Origin: SVTX01 sp045538195
GTDB taxonomy: Bacteria; Bacillota; Clostridia; Oscillospirales; CAG-272
Direction of reading: 5' to 3'
Assembly (NCBI GenBank): GCA_045538195.1
Contig: JAZSRA010000085.1
Location: forward strand, 1-64,000
DNA: 64,000 nt
Shown here: positions 1 through 8,637 of the stretch, piece by piece
Position numbering within the stretch: position 1 is the first letter of the stretch
Layout of the letters: every line of letters begins with the position of its first letter
Translations under genes and position numbers: made by a program
The notes under the pieces: model-generated
Told to the model about the DNA's origin: nothing
Databases searched by the model: none
What the model saw: only the letters and a program-made list of their open reading frames with translations

Positions 1-502
1 TTGGAAACAAGTTCCCCCCTCCCCCCCACACCCCCTCTCCCACTTCAAAAACTTTCAAAAAAAGTGGATCATCACTACGTGAAATAAAATTTTCATGGGA
101 ATTTTTAAAAAAGCATTAAAATTTGTAACCTTCCCCAAAAAAGAGCGACTTATAGGGTGAAAGCCCGAAATACAAACGAAAACCGAGGTACACAGTTTGA
201 GTTTAACTCGGAAAATGTGTCGAATTTTGAAGATAAGAATAGAATTGACACAATATGCCATGTATGCTATAATATAAGTACAGTATAATAGCTGTAAGAA
301 AAACGGTATTCAGACAGTAAATGCGCAAAGCTTTATTGTTGCCGAGATGTTTTCACATAGTTGCGAGTGCTTCGTGCGAATACTATTTGAACATAATTGA
401 GCATATCAGAATATCAGGCGAATAAGGATTATGGAAACATACCGTCTTTATGCGCTTTTGAATATATTTTTATGCCGCAGAGCGGCGGAAAGGAGATCTG
501 CT
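1..502. other. Intergenic leader with repeat remnant and promoter
   Basis: No gene is supported here. The first 70 bases are C-rich then A-rich and resemble the G/C-rich hairpin repeats seen elsewhere in the window (for example near 13.56 kb), but only part of such an element is visible. A consensus promoter lies at 245-273, leaving a leader of about 220 bases before the lipoprotein gene. I see no clear riboswitch fold in that leader. Confidence 0.5.
245..273 (+). promoter_or_regulatory. Consensus sigma-A promoter for the lipoprotein/protease pair
   Basis: TTGACA at 245-250, a 17-base spacer and TATAAT at 268-273. Both hexamers match consensus exactly. It points into the lipoprotein gene at 503 and probably also drives the protease gene, which follows after a very short gap. 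Confidence 0.85.
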
Positions 503-1498
503 ATGAAAATGAACCTTCGGAAACTGTTTATAATATTCGGTGTTCTTCTCTGTATTTTTGCTTTTTACGGTTGCGAAGAAGAAACAGAAACTTCCTCCCA
601 AAGCTCCGAGACTACTATCGCCGAGTCAATTGAAGAGACTTCGGAGACTGACGAAACCACTGCCGAGGTGAAAGAAACGACATCTGAAACCATTGAAACG
701 AGTGATGAAACAACGGAAGAAAGCACCGACGAGGAGACGCTTGAAGAATCGTTTATTCCCGAGGAGGATTTGGTAGAGGCTGTGATCGATTATCTCGAAG
801 AAATAGGCGCTAATTTGTCGCATCCTGATACGTACTTTAAAATGACAGACCAAATAGACCAAATTAATAGAGGTGCTCAACCCTTGCAGATAGAATTTGA
901 TCCCGACAAATATTACTATGTTTGCGCATATTATTCGCCCGAACACTTGGAAGAGGATGTTTTCTATTGTTGTGCTGCGGAATACACTTGGGTAGGCTTT
1001 ATCAACGAAGAAAATATTGTTGAATATTATAATGATACAAAGCTTTTGGTAGCGATCCAAATAAACAAAACGAAGCTTTGCATTGACATTTTGTATGATG
1101 ATAGAAATATTCCTGAAGTTGAGTATTTCCAAGTTTACTCTCCGATTTTTGTTGACGGAGTAAATACAGCAAAAAGTATAACGTTTGACGACAAAATGAT
1201 ATATTTAAATTCAACCGATGCTCCCACTGTGTATACTTGTTGGAGTCATATTTACCATGGTTTTTCGGCTATGTATTGCATAGAATTAGATTCGTGTAAT
1301 TACATTGTATACGATCATACAGAACATGCGAAAAATGTGGAAAACAAAGAAGATTTTAAGGGCGTATTTGGAAATTATTACGATCAACTGATAGAAATAA
1401 TGATAACCGACAAATATTTTATTACAAATTCCAAAGGAGAGAAGATCTATTACGGCATTTTTGAAATTGAGGAGTTTTTGAATGCGATAATGAAATAA
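503..1498 (+). CDS. Predicted lipoprotein with acidic Ser/Thr/Glu-rich linker
   Basis: Encodes about 331 residues. The start at 503 is chosen because an AGGAG site sits at 491-495 and the protein then opens with a classic lipoprotein signal: basic MKMNLRK, a hydrophobic stretch to residue 22, and the lipobox FYGC with the lipidated Cys at residue 24. A low-complexity Glu/Thr/Ser linker follows to about residue 95, typical of a tether through the cell wall. The remaining roughly 235 residues are a globular domain I cannot assign. It lies a few bases upstream of a secreted metzincin-like protein, so the pair is probably co-transcribed. An upstream in-frame ATG at 431 would bury the signal peptide and is rejected. 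The region is AT-rich compared with the arginine genes next door. Surface location is well supported; function is unknown. Confidence 0.8.
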   Translation: MKMNLRKLFIIFGVLLCIFAFYGCEEETETSSQSSETTIAESIEETSETDETTAEVKETTSETIETSDETTEESTDEETLEESFIPEEDLVEAVIDYLEEIGANLSHPDTYFKMTDQIDQINRGAQPLQIEFDPDKYYYVCAYYSPEHLEEDVFYCCAAEYTWVGFINEENIVEYYNDTKLLVAIQINKTKLCIDILYDDRNIPEVEYFQVYSPIFVDGVNTAKSITFDDKMIYLNSTDAPTVYTCWSHIYHGFSAMYCIELDSCNYIVYDHTEHAKNVENKEDFKGVFGNYYDQLIEIMITDKYFITNSKGEKIYYGIFEIEEFLNAIMK

Positions 1499-1513
1499 AA
1501 GGGAGTCATGAGT

Positions 1514-3058
1514 ATGAAAATGGCAAAAAAATTATTATCATTGGTTTTAACATTCATGTTTTTGGTGAATTTTTCTGCATTTGGTTTTATACAAGTATAC
1601 GCACATAGTTCTATGTTAGAAGTTGGTTATGATGATTGTATAAGTTCAACCGGAAATGGTGATGATGAAGCTTGGTACATTTTAAACAGGTATAATAAAA
1701 ATACTATGCAGATTGTTTCATGTCCTCATTTTAGCCATGAAGAAACTACAATTAAGTATTATTTTGCGGATACATCCGCAGATGGAACATATTCATGGAC
1801 GACAGATGTTTCTGAAGCCGTCGCTAATGACATAAAACTCGCGTATGCAAACAGTATGAAAAAATGGAATAATGTATATTTTTATTCTTACGACGATTCC
1901 ACCGGAAATATAGTCAAAAACAAAATAATTAATGTTGTAGAAGGACTTACGGCAGCGGACAGTAATATAATTATTTATCCCAAAAACAGTGATAGTGTCG
2001 CATCAACATGTGTAAAAAGTGGATATAATTTTATAGAAAAGATTGGAACTATAGCGCACAGTCATTGGTCCAAATGGGCTATGAAGGTAAATGTTAATTA
2101 CTTTTATTACGGCGGCTCAGTGCCTAACGATGATGTTGGTGTAGTTAGGGAAAGAACCGGCGCGCATGAATTAGGTCATGTGTTGGGTTTAAGTGATGTT
2201 GATGTTGAAGCGATATGCGGTGCAGATGATGCAACCGACCACCATGAAGAAATCCTGATGGGATATGGCAGTCCTATGTCAGCTCGTTCTTCTGACATTA
2301 CATATAAAGACATCGCTGGAGTAGCAATAACGAGAGGATTTCACACCGATAACGATCACAAGTGGCTAAATGCCGGCTTGCAAAGTGACGGAACATATAA
2401 ATTGATATGCTCAATTTGCAACGGAGTAAAGTATGTCAGTAGTTTAAGCGGGTATACATACAATACATACGGCGCGTGTAATAATAATCATTCCTTGTCA
2501 AGCGGTAATATGATGGCGGTAGCGAGCTACGGGAACAAGGACTATTATAAGTGCAAGTATTGCAGATATGTTGCTCCATTTTCAGATATTGTTGAACAAG
2601 ATTATTCTGCAACATACGTAGCGAGTGAACGCCGTTATTTGATAACAAACAATGTTGCAGGTTTGAGCTATTCCTTCTTAGAAGAGCATATATGGAGCTC
2701 GGGTAGCTGTGTCGAGTGTGGTTTTGAGCATACCGATCATTTATATTCGTATTGGAGTAAAAATGGTACGTATCATTTCAAATCGTGCCGCTGCGGGTAT
2801 ACTACGACAGAGGCGCATTTTGTCAAAAGCTCCGATATTGTAAACGGAAGATATGCCGTTTGTATTGGATGCGGCAGATCCCTTGATCTGTTAGGTGATA
2901 TTGCAAACGTTTGGCCGACAAACATAACCAAGATGTCCATAAACGGAAGCTATATTTTGTCTAACGGAATAGTGGTTTTGGTAGACGAGGATATTGAAGC
3001 GTATATGAACGGAGCTCTACAGTTTTATGACAGAGACGACGTTCCGACTACTGAATAA
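1514..3058 (+). CDS. Secreted metzincin-like metalloprotease with Cys-pair repeats
   Basis: About 514 residues. The ATG at 1514 is preferred over 1508 because a GGGAG site at 1501-1505 is then correctly spaced. The N-terminus is a signal peptide (basic MKMAKK, hydrophobic core, cleavage probably near residue 30). The zinc motif HELGHVLGLSD starts at residue 218: HExxHxxGxxD, the metzincin pattern with Asp as third ligand, as known in snapalysin-type proteases. Downstream are repeated CxxC pairs (CSIC, CKYC, CVEC, CRCG, CIGC), which suggest small metal-binding or disulfide modules. It probably degrades extracellular protein or peptide; the substrate is unknown. It forms a pair with the upstream lipoprotein. 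Protease assignment is good; the exact family is uncertain. Confidence 0.72.
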   Translation: MKMAKKLLSLVLTFMFLVNFSAFGFIQVYAHSSMLEVGYDDCISSTGNGDDEAWYILNRYNKNTMQIVSCPHFSHEETTIKYYFADTSADGTYSWTTDVSEAVANDIKLAYANSMKKWNNVYFYSYDDSTGNIVKNKIINVVEGLTAADSNIIIYPKNSDSVASTCVKSGYNFIEKIGTIAHSHWSKWAMKVNVNYFYYGGSVPNDDVGVVRERTGAHELGHVLGLSDVDVEAICGADDATDHHEEILMGYGSPMSARSSDITYKDIAGVAITRGFHTDNDHKWLNAGLQSDGTYKLICSICNGVKYVSSLSGYTYNTYGACNNNHSLSSGNMMAVASYGNKDYYKCKYCRYVAPFSDIVEQDYSATYVASERRYLITNNVAGLSYSFLEEHIWSSGSCVECGFEHTDHLYSYWSKNGTYHFKSCRCGYTTTEAHFVKSSDIVNGRYAVCIGCGRSLDLLGDIANVWPTNITKMSINGSYILSNGIVVLVDEDIEAYMNGALQFYDRDDVPTTE

Positions 3059-3309
3059 TAGTATTTTTATATAACGAAACATAATCAAATTTATGTGGGG
3101 CGCTTCGGCGGCCCCCTTTACTTATTTAGTAAAGCTTATTTTTTTATGAGAAAAACGTCGGCGTTTACAGAAGAGTAAAAATACAAAATATCGTGTTTTA
3201 TAAGTGAAAAAAATACACAAAATTTGAATAATATTCGTTTTTGTGCAAAACGTCCACAAACGGCGAAGCGATGACACAAAATATTGTCATTACTTTTATC
3301 TCTAAAATG
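3059..3309. other. Intergenic region after the protease
   Basis: About 250 bases with no supported gene. A GC-rich hairpin (3096-3116) with a TTCG loop lies just after the protease stop and may end transcription. The rest is AT-rich with no recognised motif until the argG promoter. Confidence 0.5.
3096..3120 (+). terminator. GC-rich hairpin after the protease gene
   Basis: GGGGCGC, loop TTCG, then GCGGCCCC: a strong stem with one bulged base. The following tract (CTTTACTT) has few T residues, so it would be a weak intrinsic terminator. Confidence 0.55.
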
Positions 3310-3338
3310 TTGACAAAATGCAAAAAAGGGTGTATAAT
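3310..3338 (+). promoter_or_regulatory. Consensus promoter of the arginine cluster
   Basis: TTGACA at 3310-3315, a 17-base spacer and TATAAT at 3333-3338. The transcript would begin near 3345, about 90 bases before argG, and would carry the ARG-box-like sequences in its 5' region. Confidence 0.88.
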
Positions 3339-3369
3339 ATACAAAAATACCGCATAACCATTCTTTATT

Positions 3370-3407
3370 GATGAATATTATGCAAAACAAATGAATAAAA
3401 TTGCAAA
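3370..3407 (+). promoter_or_regulatory. ARG boxes (ArgR/AhrC operator) upstream of argG
   Basis: The sequence AATGAATAAAATTGCAAA at 3390-3407 matches the Bacillus ARG-box consensus CATGAATAAAAATKCAAK at about 15 of 18 positions. A second, less perfect copy (ATGAATATTATGCAAA) lies at 3371-3386, and a third weak one may start at 3410. ArgR/AhrC binds paired boxes like these when arginine is present. They sit just downstream of the promoter, a roadblock position. No argR gene is in the window. Confidence 0.72.
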
Positions 3408-3437
3408 ATTTACGAATTTTGCGAAGGGGAGTTGAAA

Positions 3438-4661
3438 ATGGACAAGAAAAACATAAAAAAAGTAGTGCTTGCGTACTCGGGCGGACTTGATACCTCTATC
3501 ATCATTCCGTGGCTTAAAGAGAACTACAACAACTGCGAGGTTATTGCTGTCAGCGGTAACGTAGGTCAGGCAGACGAGCTTGAAGGACTTGAGGAAAAGG
3601 CGCTGAAGACCGGCGCGTCCAAGCTTTACGTTCTCGACCTCACCGAAGAGTACGTTGACGAGTATATCATCCCTTGCATGAAAGCCGGCGCTATTTATGA
3701 GGAATATCTTCTCGGTACCAGCCATGCGCGTCCTTGCATCGCAAAGGGCCTTGCTGAGATCGCTATCAAGGAGAAGGCTGACGCTATCTGCCACGGCTGT
3801 ACCGGTAAGGGTAACGACCAGGTTCGCTTTGAGCTGACTCTCAAGCATTTCTGCCCCGATATGCCCATTATAGCTCCTTGGCGTGAGTGGGATATCAAAT
3901 CTCGTGAAGAAGAGATCGACTACGCGGAGGCACACAACGTTCCTTTGAAAATTAACCGTGAGACCAACTACTCAAAGGATAAGAACCTCTGGCATCTTTC
4001 CCACGAGGGACTTGACCTTGAGGACACGGGCAACGAGCCTATGTACGAAAAGCCCGGTTTCCTTGAAATGGGCGTTTCTCCCATTCAGGCGCCCGACGTC
4101 CCTACCTACGTTGAACTTGACTTCGTTAAGGGCGTTCCTGTAGCCATCAACGGCGAAAAGAAGTCTGCAAAGCAGATCATCCTCGACCTCAACGAGCTTG
4201 GCGGAAAGAACGGAATCGGTCTTCTTGATATCGTCGAAAACCGTCTCGTTGGTATGAAGTGCCGCGGCGTTTACGAGACCCCCGGCGGAACCATTCTTTA
4301 CAAGGCTCACAGCGTGCTTGAAAGCATCTGCCTCGATAAGATGACCCTCCACGAGAAGCAAAAGCTTGCTATTACCTATGCCGAGCTTGTCTACAACGGA
4401 CAGTGGTTCACCCCTCTCCGCGAGGCTCTTGCGGCGTTCGTTGACAAGACCCAGGAGAAGGTCACCGGTAAGGTTCGCCTCAAGCTCTACAAAGGTAATA
4501 TGATCAACGCAGGCGTATGGAGCGACTACTCCCTCTACTCCGAGGAGATCGCAACATTTGGCGAGTCCGACTACGATCAGAAGGACAGCGCAGGATTTAT
4601 TAACTTGTATGGTCTTCCGATCAAAGTCCAAGCTATGGTTGATGCGAAGAACAACAAATAA
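3438..4661 (+). CDS. argG: Argininosuccinate synthase
   Basis: About 407 residues, normal for the family. It joins citrulline and aspartate using ATP to make argininosuccinate, the penultimate step of arginine synthesis, in the cytoplasm. The N-terminus shows the N-type ATP pyrophosphatase loop AYSGGLDTS at residues 12-20, and the second conserved block TGKGNDQVRFE follows near residue 118. The ATG at 3438 is preferred over an in-frame TTG at 3432 because AAGGGGAG at 3424-3431 gives ideal spacing. First gene of the arg cluster, behind a consensus promoter and ARG boxes, so probably repressed by arginine. A terminator hairpin follows, so argH may have partly separate transcription. Confidence 0.96.
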   Translation: MDKKNIKKVVLAYSGGLDTSIIIPWLKENYNNCEVIAVSGNVGQADELEGLEEKALKTGASKLYVLDLTEEYVDEYIIPCMKAGAIYEEYLLGTSHARPCIAKGLAEIAIKEKADAICHGCTGKGNDQVRFELTLKHFCPDMPIIAPWREWDIKSREEEIDYAEAHNVPLKINRETNYSKDKNLWHLSHEGLDLEDTGNEPMYEKPGFLEMGVSPIQAPDVPTYVELDFVKGVPVAINGEKKSAKQIILDLNELGGKNGIGLLDIVENRLVGMKCRGVYETPGGTILYKAHSVLESICLDKMTLHEKQKLAITYAELVYNGQWFTPLREALAAFVDKTQEKVTGKVRLKLYKGNMINAGVWSDYSLYSEEIATFGESDYDQKDSAGFINLYGLPIKVQAMVDAKNNK

Positions 4662-4686
4662 GTCTTTATCTGCTTGATAAGGCTAT

Positions 4687-4726
4687 AATATTGGGATAGT
4701 TTATGCTATCCCATATTATGCTTTTT
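4687..4726 (+). terminator. Intrinsic terminator after argG
   Basis: GGGATAG, loop TTTATG, CTATCCC, with the stem extended by flanking AATAT/ATATT pairs and followed by CTTTTTAT. Good terminator geometry, suggesting argG can be transcribed alone or that read-through is partial. Confidence 0.75.
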
Positions 4727-4790
4727 ATACGGCATCAAAAAGATGCACAAAATGGGATAAACAAACAAATTTTTGAAAAGTTTTTGGATT

Positions 4791-4819
4791 CTTAAACCTT
4801 TTTCTCAAAAAGGTTTAAG
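4791..4819. repeat. Perfect 13-bp palindrome immediately before argH
   Basis: CTTAAACCTTTTT, loop CTC, AAAAAGGTTTAAG: 13 perfect base pairs ending five bases before the argH ribosome site. The preceding GAAAAGTTTTTGG words resemble the leaders of argB, argF and trmK, so this is one member of a small hairpin-repeat family placed before genes. Confidence 0.75.
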
Positions 4820-4834
4820 CCGCCGGAGGCAAAA

Positions 4835-6211
4835 ATGGCAAAAATGTGGGCAGGCAGAAATGCCGGTGTAACGGACAGTCTTGCGGACGATTTCAATTCG
4901 TCGATACGCTTTGACTGTAAAATGTATAAACAAGATGTATTGGGTTCGGTGGCTCACGCGAAGATGCTGGCAAAGCAGGGCATTATAAGCGGTGAGGACA
5001 GCGAGACTATAATTGACGGTCTGCTTTCGATCCTTGAAGATATCGAGAGTGGAAAGCTGCAGTTTGATATGAGTGCCGAGGACATTCACATGTTCGTGGA
5101 GTCCGAGCTGACTGCACGTATCGGCGAGGCGGGTAAGAGACTTCATACCGCCAGAAGCCGCAACGACCAGGTGGCGCTTGACATCAGAATGTACCTCCGT
5201 GATGAGAGCGAAAAGGTCACAGATCTGCTCCGAAAGCTGATCGTTGCCATCTGCGATAAGGCAGAGGAGACCAAGAGCTATATAGTTCCGGGATATACTC
5301 ATCTGCAGAGAGCGCAGCCTATCGTTTTTGGCCATCACCTTATGGCTTACGCCCAGATGCTGCTCCGCGATATGGCGAGAGTTGAGGATGCGGTTAAGAG
5401 AATGAACGTCTCTCCCATCGGCTCTTGCGCTCTGGCGGGTACGACCTATAACACCGACCGCCGATATGAAGCCGACCTCCTCGGTTTTGATAGCGTAGCG
5501 CAGAATAGCCTTGACGGAGTCTCGGACAGAGATTTCTGCGTTGAACTTATGAGTGCGTTTGCCATCATTATGATGCACCTCTCCCGTTTCTCCGAGGAGA
5601 TAATTCTTTGGTCGAGCTGGGAATTTGGATATATTGAGCTTGATGACGCATATACCACGGGATCGTCTATAATGCCCCAGAAGAAGAACAGCGATATGGC
5701 AGAGCTTGTCCGCGGTAAAACGGGACGGGTCTACGGCGACCTTATGGCGCTCCTGACCACCCTTAAGGGTCTCCCCCTTGCATACAACAAGGATATGCAG
5801 GAGGACAAGGAGGCGATGTTCGATTCGATTGAGACAGTAATTATGTGCCTCGAAATATTCGCTCCTATGGTGGCGACCATGAAAGCCAAGCCCGAGAAGA
5901 TGTATAAGGCGGCGCAGGAGGGCTTCATCAATGCCACCGATCTCGCCGACTACCTCACCAAAAAGGGAATGGCATTCAGAAGTGCGTATAAGATCACGGG
6001 CGAGATCGTCGCCGAGTGTATCGCGAAGCATACCGTCCTCGATGCCCTCTCGCTTGAAGAATATAAAGCACATAGCGAGATATTTGAGAACGACCTCTAC
6101 GACGAAATTTCCCTTGAAACCTGCGTGGCAAAGCGCATTTCCGAAGGCGGTACAAGCGTCGTTTCGGTTGAAAAACAGATAAATGTAGTAAGAACACAGT
6201 TGAAAATATGA
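4835..6211 (+). CDS. argH: Argininosuccinate lyase
   Basis: 458 residues, standard length. It splits argininosuccinate into arginine and fumarate, the last step of the pathway, as a cytoplasmic homotetramer. Family signatures are present: MWAGRNAGVTDS-type N-terminus, TARSRNDQVALD near residue 107, the HLQRAQP region, and the flexible signature loop GSSIMPQKKN around residue 280. The ATG at 4835 has GGAGG at 4825-4829. A 13-bp palindrome precedes it, and its stop codon overlaps the argC start (ATGA), so argH and argC are translationally coupled. Confidence 0.97.
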   Translation: MAKMWAGRNAGVTDSLADDFNSSIRFDCKMYKQDVLGSVAHAKMLAKQGIISGEDSETIIDGLLSILEDIESGKLQFDMSAEDIHMFVESELTARIGEAGKRLHTARSRNDQVALDIRMYLRDESEKVTDLLRKLIVAICDKAEETKSYIVPGYTHLQRAQPIVFGHHLMAYAQMLLRDMARVEDAVKRMNVSPIGSCALAGTTYNTDRRYEADLLGFDSVAQNSLDGVSDRDFCVELMSAFAIIMMHLSRFSEEIILWSSWEFGYIELDDAYTTGSSIMPQKKNSDMAELVRGKTGRVYGDLMALLTTLKGLPLAYNKDMQEDKEAMFDSIETVIMCLEIFAPMVATMKAKPEKMYKAAQEGFINATDLADYLTKKGMAFRSAYKITGEIVAECIAKHTVLDALSLEEYKAHSEIFENDLYDEISLETCVAKRISEGGTSVVSVEKQINVVRTQLKI

Positions 6212-7143
6212 AAAAAAAGATTTTTATCGACGGTCGCGCGGGTACCACGGGTCTCCGCATATACGAGCGACTTGAAGCAAGAGAAGATATAGAGCTTATC
6301 GTCCTCTCCGACGAGGAAAGAAAGGACGCAAATGCAAGAAAACGCGCGCTTAACGAAGCCGACGTTGCCTTCCTCTGTCTCCCCGACGACGCGGCAAGAG
6401 AGTCGGTGTCGCTGATCGAGAACGAAAACACGGTGGTTATCGATACCTCCACCGCCCACAGAACTCTTGACGGCTGGTGCTACGGATTTCCCGAACTTTC
6501 GGACAAGCTTGAAAAAAAGCTTAAAAATGCCAAAAGGATCGCAGTGCCGGGTTGTCACGCAAGCGGGTTTATCGCCTTAGTCTATCCCCTCATTGAAAAG
6601 GGATTAATTTCCCCTGACACGCTCCTGACCTGCCACTCGATCACGGGGTATAGCGGCGGCGGAAAGAAGATGATCGCCGAATACGAGAGCGAGGAGAGAA
6701 GTCAGCTTTTTGATGCTCCCCGTCAGTATGCCCTCGGTCAGACACATAAGCACCTGAAAGAAATGAAAGCCATCACGGGACTTTCAAACGAACCCATATT
6801 CTGTCCTATCGTTTCGGATTTTTATAGCGGAATGACGGTCACCGTGCCGATTTTCGCAAGTCAGTTGAACGTAGGCTTTACTGCAGAGGACATAAAGGCG
6901 GCGTATGCCGAAAGATACAACACCTCGCTTGTGTCCTACGTTGAGTGTGCTGACGAAAGCGGTTTTGTATCGGGAGCCAAGCTCTCTCGCAAGGACTCTA
7001 TGCAGATCTCTGTTGCGGGCAACGCCGACAGGATTTTGCTTATTGCTATGTACGATAATCTCGGCAAGGGTGCTTCGGGCGCGGCGGTTGAATGTCTCAA
7101 TTTTGTCCTCGGTACAGATAAGACCGAAGGGTTAGAAATATAA
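6208..7143 (+). CDS. argC: N-acetyl-gamma-glutamyl-phosphate reductase (type 2)
   Basis: 311 residues, the length of the shorter type-2 ArgC rather than the 340-residue common form. It reduces N-acetylglutamyl phosphate to the semialdehyde with NADPH. The N-terminal FIDGRAGTTGLRI forms the NADP-binding start; the active-site cysteine is in PGCHASGF near residue 115, and SITGYSGGGKKM is the conserved loop after it. The start overlaps the argH stop by four bases. It is followed after about 20 bases by argJ. A clear member of the operon. Confidence 0.95.
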   Translation: MKKKIFIDGRAGTTGLRIYERLEAREDIELIVLSDEERKDANARKRALNEADVAFLCLPDDAARESVSLIENENTVVIDTSTAHRTLDGWCYGFPELSDKLEKKLKNAKRIAVPGCHASGFIALVYPLIEKGLISPDTLLTCHSITGYSGGGKKMIAEYESEERSQLFDAPRQYALGQTHKHLKEMKAITGLSNEPIFCPIVSDFYSGMTVTVPIFASQLNVGFTAEDIKAAYAERYNTSLVSYVECADESGFVSGAKLSRKDSMQISVAGNADRILLIAMYDNLGKGASGAAVECLNFVLGTDKTEGLEI

Positions 7144-7164
7144 TTTTTACAAGGAAACCAATTT

Positions 7165-8379
7165 ATGATAACACAGATAAACGGCGGCGTTTGCGCCGCA
7201 AAAGGCTTTACTGCAAACGGAATTCACTGCGGAATACGCAAAAATAAAACTAAGCGTGATCTCACGCTTATTTACAGCGAGGTAAAGGGAAGCGCGGCGG
7301 CGACCTATACGCAGAACCTTGTCAAGGGCGCGCCTCTGCTTGTCACAAAGAGCAATATTTCCGACGGATACGCACAGGCTATGATCTGCAATAGCGGAAA
7401 CGCTAACACCTGCAACGCAAACGGTGTTGAGGTTGCAGAAGAGACCTGCAAGATACTTGCAAAGGAAATGGGAATTGATGCAAAGGACGTTATCGTAGCA
7501 TCCACCGGCGTTATCGGTCAGCCCCTTGATCTCACGCCCATAGCTGACGGTATTCCCACGCTGGTTGCAGGCCTTGGAGACCATTCCCATTATGCTTGCG
7601 AGGGCATTATGACCACCGACGTGAAGCCCAAGGAGATAGCATTTGAGTTTGAAGTCGGCGGCGTTAAGTGCAAAATGGGCGGTATTGCCAAGGGAAGCGG
7701 AATGATCCATCCCAACATGGCAACTATGCTTGTTTTCGTTACCACCGACTGTACTATCGCTCCCGAAATGCTATGTAAGGCACTTCGCACGGACATTAAA
7801 AAGTCCTTTAATATGATAAGCATCGACGGCGACACATCCACCAACGATATGGTATCGGTTATCGCAAACGGACTTGCAGGGAACGCCGAGATCACCTCAG
7901 AGGGCAAGGATTACGACGATTTCTGCGAGGCGCTCCACGCAGTCACATCTTACCTCTGCCGTTCTATCGCAGCGGACGGCGAGGGAGCTACCAAGCTTCT
8001 CGAATGTACCGTCAGCGGAGCTTGCGATGACGAAAACGCGGCTATTGCGGCAAAGAGCGTTATCTGTTCCTCTCTTTTCAAAGCGGCTATGTTCGGTGCC
8101 GATGCCAACTGGGGACGTGTGCTTTGCGCTATCGGTTACAGCGGTGCTGACGTTGACGTAAATAAGGTCGATGTGGCTTTCAAGAGTTCAAAGGGAACAG
8201 TCGAGGTCTGCAAGAACGGCTCAGGTGTGCCTTTCTCGGAGGAGATAGCAAAAGAAATACTTCTTGAACCCGAAATTGAAATCATCATCTCCGTAGGAGA
8301 CGGCAACGGCAAGGCGACAGCCTGGGGCTGCGACCTGACCTACGATTACGTTAAGATCAACGGAGACTACCGTACTTAA
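7165..8379 (+). CDS. argJ: Glutamate N-acetyltransferase / ornithine acetyltransferase
   Basis: 404 residues. ArgJ moves the acetyl group from N-acetylornithine to glutamate, giving the cyclic pathway; many clostridial forms also use acetyl-CoA. The self-cleavage site is visible in KGSGMIHPNMATML, where the Thr of MATML becomes the N-terminal nucleophile of the beta chain after autoproteolysis. AAGGAAA lies upstream of the ATG. The last codons and stop codon form the left arm of the first palindrome of a tandem hairpin array, so the end of this gene is directly involved in the array structure. No argA is seen, consistent with ArgJ starting the pathway. Confidence 0.96.
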   Translation: MITQINGGVCAAKGFTANGIHCGIRKNKTKRDLTLIYSEVKGSAAATYTQNLVKGAPLLVTKSNISDGYAQAMICNSGNANTCNANGVEVAEETCKILAKEMGIDAKDVIVASTGVIGQPLDLTPIADGIPTLVAGLGDHSHYACEGIMTTDVKPKEIAFEFEVGGVKCKMGGIAKGSGMIHPNMATMLVFVTTDCTIAPEMLCKALRTDIKKSFNMISIDGDTSTNDMVSVIANGLAGNAEITSEGKDYDDFCEALHAVTSYLCRSIAADGEGATKLLECTVSGACDDENAAIAAKSVICSSLFKAAMFGADANWGRVLCAIGYSGADVDVNKVDVAFKSSKGTVEVCKNGSGVPFSEEIAKEILLEPEIEIIISVGDGNGKATAWGCDLTYDYVKINGDYRT

Positions 8380-8530
8380 TGTCGCAAGCGACATTAAGTA
8401 GTGATATTCGCGGCGGTGCCGCGAGTGATATGCTCTGCGGAGCAGAGCGTGATATTCGACTTGGGCGAGTGATATGTTTTGCTTCGCAAAACGTTGAGGT
8501 AGCTTTTCTCGCTTTGCTCGAAAATCGATC
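8373..8530. repeat. Tandem palindrome array with GTGATAT spacers (orphan)
   Basis: The array starts inside the argJ stop region: TACTTAATGTCGC, AA, GCGACATTAAGTA is a perfect 13-bp palindrome at 8373-8400. Then GTGATAT occurs at 8401, 8425, 8449 and 8469 (periods 24, 24, 20), each followed by a different small hairpin, for example GCTCTGC-GGA-GCAGAGC and GTTTTGC-TTC-GCAAAAC. Spacer words are constant while hairpin sequences vary. No S23-family gene is next to it, unlike the related array near 33.9 kb. It would also be able to stop transcription between argJ and argB. Confidence 0.85.
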
Positions 8531-8590
8531 CCATTCAGATAAATAAACTGTCTAATAATCAACTATCCTTATTTAAAGTTTTTGGAAAGG

Positions 8591-8626
8591 TGCAGGAAAA
8601 CTCTTTTTTAAAAAGATTTTTCTGCA
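8591..8626. repeat. Hairpin immediately upstream of argB
   Basis: TGCAG at 8591 pairs with CTGCA at 8622-8626, and the interior AAAA/TTTT and TCTTTTT/AAAAAGA tracts extend the stem with small mismatches. It follows the words AAAGTTTTTGGAAAGG, as in other gene leaders of this window. It lies 11 bases before the chosen argB start. Confidence 0.65.
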
Positions 8627-8637
8627 GATTTGGAACA

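Noticed and set aside
8373..8530. Possible CRISPR array
   Set aside because: The repeated word is only seven bases, the units are palindromic hairpins without unique spacers of constant length, and no cas genes are present.
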